Assembly (NCBI GenBank): GCA_965200685.1
Contig: OZ241379.1
Span: 1 to 64,000 of the forward strand
Source: Bin5 sp965200685
Lineage (GTDB): Bacteria; Chloroflexota; Anaerolineae; Caldilineales; Caldilineaceae
Length of the DNA: 64,000 nt
Direction: 5' to 3'
Below the pieces are notes generated by a model, which was not told the DNA's origin, did not search any database, and saw nothing but the letters and a program-made list of their open reading frames with translations. A program made the translations under genes and the position numbers. Of the stretch, positions 61,156 to 64,000 are shown one piece after another; within the stretch, counting starts at the first letter, position 1; the number at the start of each line of letters is the position of its first letter.

Positions 61156-62091
61156 ATGGAAAAGGTTAAAGTCATCCTCAATCCTTACGCTGGCCGGGGG
61201 GGTGGTAGGCGTGCCGCTGGTCTGATTGAAGCCGCTTTCCGCAAAGGGAATGTTCCTTTCGATCTGACGGCTACCTCTGCCCCAGGTGAGGCGACTTATC
61301 TGGCCCAACAGGCCCGCCAGCAGGGCTACCCAATCGTGGCGGCAGCTGGCGGGGACGGGACGATCAATGAGGTGGTCAACGGCCTAGCCCTAGCCACCCC
61401 CGAAGACCAGCCGGTGCATGGGTTGGCCGTTCTGCCGGTGGGCAGTGGCAACGATTTCGCCGATATGATCGGCATTCCCAGAAACCTAGATGCGGCAGTA
61501 CATGCCATTTACCAGAACAACACCCGTAGGGTCGATCTAGGACGAATGGAAGCTTTCGACGGGAAGAATTCTATCCATCGCTACTTTGACAACAACCTAG
61601 GCATGGGGTTTGAGGCGCAGGTGACGGTCGAAAGCCGCAAGATCAAAAGACTACGAGGGTTCGCCATCTATCTGTGGGCGGTGTTTCGTGCCTTGCGAGC
61701 CTATGACCAGCCCCATTTCGAAATCCACTGGACTGAAAGCGATGGTTCTGTTCATACAGTCAGGAAACCCTTGCTCTTGGTGAGCATAGGCAATAGTCGC
61801 CGCACAGGAGGAGGCTTTTACCTCACGCCGGATGCAGTGATGGATGATGGTCTGCTAGAGTTAGGCTTTGCCAAAGCTCTCTCAAAAGTTGGGATTCTGA
61901 TGCTCTTACCAAAGGCGATGTCCGAGACAGGCCTGCGCGCCCATGAGGCGGTTCGGTTCGCCCGCATTCGTTCGGTTTGCATTTCAGCCCAACAGCCAGT
62001 GCCGGTCCATGCAGATGGCGAAATCGTATCCCTCCAGGCCGAAAGGCTGTCCATTGAGGTACAGCCCAATCGTCTGGAAGTACTCGCATAA
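61156..62091 (+). CDS. Diacylglycerol kinase family lipid kinase (YegS/DagK)
   Basis: A 311-residue kinase with NPYAGRGGGRRAAGLIEAAF, the nucleotide loop AAGGDGTINEVVNGLA and LPVGSGNDFADMIGIPRNLD. The C-terminal beta domain ends QPVPVHADGEIVSLQAERLS. It would phosphorylate diacylglycerol or another lipid at the inner membrane. It starts at the ATG at 61156. Neighbours give no direct pathway. Confidence 0.92.
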   Translation: MEKVKVILNPYAGRGGGRRAAGLIEAAFRKGNVPFDLTATSAPGEATYLAQQARQQGYPIVAAAGGDGTINEVVNGLALATPEDQPVHGLAVLPVGSGNDFADMIGIPRNLDAAVHAIYQNNTRRVDLGRMEAFDGKNSIHRYFDNNLGMGFEAQVTVESRKIKRLRGFAIYLWAVFRALRAYDQPHFEIHWTESDGSVHTVRKPLLLVSIGNSRRTGGGFYLTPDAVMDDGLLELGFAKALSKVGILMLLPKAMSETGLRAHEAVRFARIRSVCISAQQPVPVHADGEIVSLQAERLSIEVQPNRLEVLA

Positions 62092-62116
62092 ACTTTCAGA
62101 CAGATTCGCCTTCTGG

Positions 62117-62122
62117 TATAAT
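62117..62122 (+). promoter_or_regulatory. Extended -10 promoter before the leader ORF
   Basis: TGG-TATAAT is a perfect extended -10; the -35 region (TTTCAG, 17 bp before) is weak, as allowed for this class. Transcription would begin near 62129, just upstream of the TAAGGAGGTGA ribosome site at 62134-62144. Confidence 0.5.
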
Positions 62123-62149
62123 TTCAAGTACAGTAAGGAGGTGAGCGAG

Positions 62150-62179
62150 ATGGTGTACAGGCTGCTTTTGATGGCATGA
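62150..62179 (+). CDS. Nine-codon leader ORF coupled to the membrane protein gene
   Basis: ATG...TGA encodes MVYRLLLMA. Five bases before the ATG is TAAGGAGGTGA, a perfect complement of the 16S rRNA 3' end, the strongest ribosome site in the window. The stop TGA overlaps the next gene's ATG as ATGA (62176-62179). It is thus a translational leader feeding ribosomes to the next gene, and it could also be a site of attenuation. It is too short to be a functional protein by itself. Confidence 0.55.
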   Translation: MVYRLLLMA

Positions 62180-63108
62180 AGGAAGAGCGGCATGGGTTGG
62201 CATCAGCGGCAGAGACTGTTCCTATCACTGCCAGCAGTGCTTTGCTGGATGCCCGTATCTGGTTTGAGCTTTCGCCGTGGCGCATCTCTGCCGGCTGGTC
62301 TCTCTTAGCAGCGGCCCTGGCCGCGAGGGGCGGCGATGTCATCATTTCCCTACAGGTGCTTGTGCTTCTTTTCCTGCTGGTGGATCCACTGTGGGGAAGC
62401 ATGTGGGGCGGTCTTTCAACGCCGAATGCCCTCCCCCAAATCCGGCAGACGATCCTACGGTATCAGCTGTGGCTACCGTATCTGACCCCTGGGTCACCTG
62501 CAGCCCGGCTGTTCGGTCTGCAGGGCCCTGGTGTCTTGTCGATTTTGTTCAGGTCCGTCACACCGAGCGTCTTGGTAGCCTTTGTGGTCGCTTTTGTTAT
62601 CGGCATGCCGGCGGTTTGGGCAACCCTCGTGGTTGTCTGCCTGTCGGTCGGTAGCTGGCTTCATCGCCAGGTCCCACTGGTCCCCGTGCCTGTACTGCAC
62701 AGCCTTGTCGCTGTCGCGGTACCCTGGATCCTGGCCCTGATGATCTTCGGCATCGATCCGTGGAACGGCCCCCATTGGCTGCTAGCCCTTCTGTGGACAG
62801 TACACGTATGGGGAAGCAATCGCCATCTGGAGCTGTCTGACGAGCGCATGGGCCTGGTGGGCATGGCATTGGCCCAATGTGGCATGATCCTGTTGCTGCT
62901 CGCCGGACGTGTGCCTCTGGCCCTGGCGATCCTGGGCGTTCTTTGGTTGGCATCTTGGCTGGCTATCTATCAAGGCCATCATCAATTGGCCGAGCCATCA
63001 CAGGCGAAAACCCCCAGAGAACAACGGCATTCTCTGGCTATCGCCCAGCCCTGGTGGACAGCGGCTTTGCTGGTCAGCGCGGCAGCCCTAAGCCAGACGA
63101 CTTTCTAA
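62176..63108 (+). CDS. Polytopic membrane protein, function unknown
   Basis: A 310-residue protein with about eight hydrophobic segments (for example VIISLQVLVLLFLLVDPLWG, SVLVAFVVAFVIGMPAVWAT, LVAVAVPWILALMIFGIDPW, LALAILGVLWLASWLAI). I do not recognise a family. The overall shape recalls UbiA-like prenyltransferases, but no Asp-rich NDxxD motif is visible. It has no ribosome site of its own beyond the coupled leader ORF. Confidence 0.65.
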   Translation: MKEERHGLASAAETVPITASSALLDARIWFELSPWRISAGWSLLAAALAARGGDVIISLQVLVLLFLLVDPLWGSMWGGLSTPNALPQIRQTILRYQLWLPYLTPGSPAARLFGLQGPGVLSILFRSVTPSVLVAFVVAFVIGMPAVWATLVVVCLSVGSWLHRQVPLVPVPVLHSLVAVAVPWILALMIFGIDPWNGPHWLLALLWTVHVWGSNRHLELSDERMGLVGMALAQCGMILLLLAGRVPLALAILGVLWLASWLAIYQGHHQLAEPSQAKTPREQRHSLAIAQPWWTAALLVSAAALSQTTF

Positions 63109-63183
63109 ACAACAAAAGTCATCAGGTACCGATAGGCACTAGGATCTCATCATTTGAAATGGAACCTGTCATGCGAGTCGTTC

Positions 63184-63202
63184 ATTGTATTGCCGATACA
63201 AT
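63184..63202. promoter_or_regulatory. Inverted repeat upstream of argF, possible operator
   Basis: ATTGTAT-TGCCG-ATACAAT has perfect 7-bp arms 83 bp before the argF ATG. The TGTAT...ATACA frame is a little like an arginine-repressor box, but the spacer is five rather than four bases. The rest of the 177-bp gap shows nothing else clear. Confidence 0.35.
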
Positions 63203-63285
63203 TGCTGGTATGGGAGCGGTCAGGTTGAGCTGTGCCATCATCTATTGGCCGCGCCATAGGCAAAACACCAAACTAGGAGACGATT

Positions 63286-64000
63286 ATGAATGTTCCATGC
63301 CTATCTCATTACACTGATATTGCCGTCCTGACCCGCGAACAGTTCTGGGGCTTGCTGAAGCTGGCCAAGCAACTAAAAGACGAGTGGACCCAAAACGGCC
63401 ACAATGAGCCGATTCTGGGCGGCAAGGCCCTGGCAATGCTCTTTCAGAAGCCATCGCTACGCACCCGTGTGAGCTTCGAAATCGGGATGCAGCATCTAGG
63501 CGGCTATAGCTTTTATCTAAGCCCAGCAGAGGTCGGCCTCGGTACCAGAGAAAGCGCAGCAGATGTGATCCGGGTGTTGAGCGGATATGTAGACGGAGTC
63601 ATGGCCCGGGTCCTTGAGCACCGCCACATTCAGGAGATGGTTGACTGGGGTCATGTTCCGATTATCAATGGCCTGAGTGACTACAGCCATCCTTGTCAGG
63701 CACTCACAGACATATTCACGATCTGGGAACAGCTCGGCTCTGTGGAGGACAAGACCCTTGTGTACGTAGGTGACGGGGCCAATAATGTCGCCACCAGTCT
63801 GCTGATGGCGGCGGGCAAAGTGGGGCTGAATGTACGCATCGTTGCACCACATGGCTACCTTCCCTCGCCAGAGGTGCTGGCAGCTTCAGAGGCAGAAGTG
63901 GATGTAACCGACGACCTCGATAGTGTACAAGGGGCTGATGTTCTTTACACGGATGTTTGGGTTAGTATGGGAGATGAAGACGAACGGCAGGAACGGATGG
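63286..64000 (+). CDS. argF: Ornithine carbamoyltransferase, 3' end outside the window
   Basis: 238 codons are present from the ATG at 63286, with AGGAGA five bases before. It transfers the carbamoyl group to ornithine in arginine synthesis. The carbamoyl-phosphate motif is FQKPSLRTRVSFE (about residues 48-60) and the second site is SDYSHPCQALTDIF, where HPCQ is typical. The Rossmann-like VYVGDGANNVATSLL follows. The reading frame runs off the right edge before the C-terminal ornithine-binding loop. Confidence 0.92.
   Translation, partial: MNVPCLSHYTDIAVLTREQFWGLLKLAKQLKDEWTQNGHNEPILGGKALAMLFQKPSLRTRVSFEIGMQHLGGYSFYLSPAEVGLGTRESAADVIRVLSGYVDGVMARVLEHRHIQEMVDWGHVPIINGLSDYSHPCQALTDIFTIWEQLGSVEDKTLVYVGDGANNVATSLLMAAGKVGLNVRIVAPHGYLPSPEVLAASEAEVDVTDDLDSVQGADVLYTDVWVSMGDEDERQERM

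Noticed and set aside
1..64000. tRNA, rRNA, insertion sequences, integrases or attachment sites
   Set aside because: I looked on both strands and found none that I could support; the mobile-looking parts (restriction-modification island, LRR locus) have no recognisable transposase or integrase.

Overview
The window is 64 kb of gene-dense, fairly GC-rich bacterial chromosome. Gene content points to a Chloroflexota (Anaerolineae/Caldilineaceae-like) bacterium, possibly marine or sponge-associated. The clues are a classical menaquinone pathway, a form II CO-dehydrogenase-like molybdoenzyme, several phytanoyl-CoA-dioxygenase-like proteins, sugar ABC importers without a linked ATPase, and giant plant-type leucine-rich-repeat (LRR) proteins ending in a Thr/Pro linker plus LFLPLVR(Q/K). 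The taxon is an inference from gene content; there is no rRNA or tRNA in the window.

Layout. 1-12.4 kb (minus strand): a sugar ABC importer (binding protein, two permeases), a PhyH-type oxygenase, a B12-binding radical SAM protein, then a TetR regulator leading a menF-menD-menB-menE cluster, and the end of another PhyH gene. The importer operon has a consensus promoter overlapped by a LacI-type operator, and tetR has a perfect palindromic operator 22 bp upstream. 12.7-17.4 kb: a Gfo/Idh oxidoreductase, a VOC protein, an AT-richer type II restriction-modification island and another PhyH gene. 17.4-35.5 kb: coxG-coxS-coxL-coxM, and further on the accessory genes moxR(coxD)-coxE-xdhC (xdhC split in two). 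The structural genes are flanked by two large LRR genes in opposite orientation. Each carries a long homopolymeric G/C tract between its start codon and its membrane/signal segment, and the two share a nearly identical 3' module. An Uma2-type nuclease with a repetitive coiled-coil tail and an LRR gene remnant also lie there.

35.6-40.6 kb: glycolate oxidase genes glcD-glcE-(quinone oxidoreductase)-glcF. 40.7-44.9 kb (minus): oligopeptidase B, a small unknown, a sulfotransferase and a class IV aminotransferase. 45-53.5 kb: a second sugar ABC importer (LplB/YtcP/LplA type), a 639-residue unknown, a Gfo/Idh oxidoreductase, an arylsulfotransferase-like protein and a small membrane protein. 53.6-64 kb: a bacterial homologue of human C11orf54, a heterodimeric ABC exporter, an enolase-superfamily dehydratase, a GH13 glucosidase, a lipid kinase, a membrane protein behind a 9-codon leader ORF, and the start of argF.

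The most interesting part is the 17.4-31.7 kb locus. Two potentially phase-variable, surface-type LRR proteins form a long inverted repeat around the molybdenum hydroxylase operon, so slipped-strand on/off switching and inversion of the whole segment are both plausible. A second novelty is a family of short dispersed repeats (TGCTGTCC-CATAGG-GACCACTGACCACT type) found between genes and also in frame inside menE and menF.
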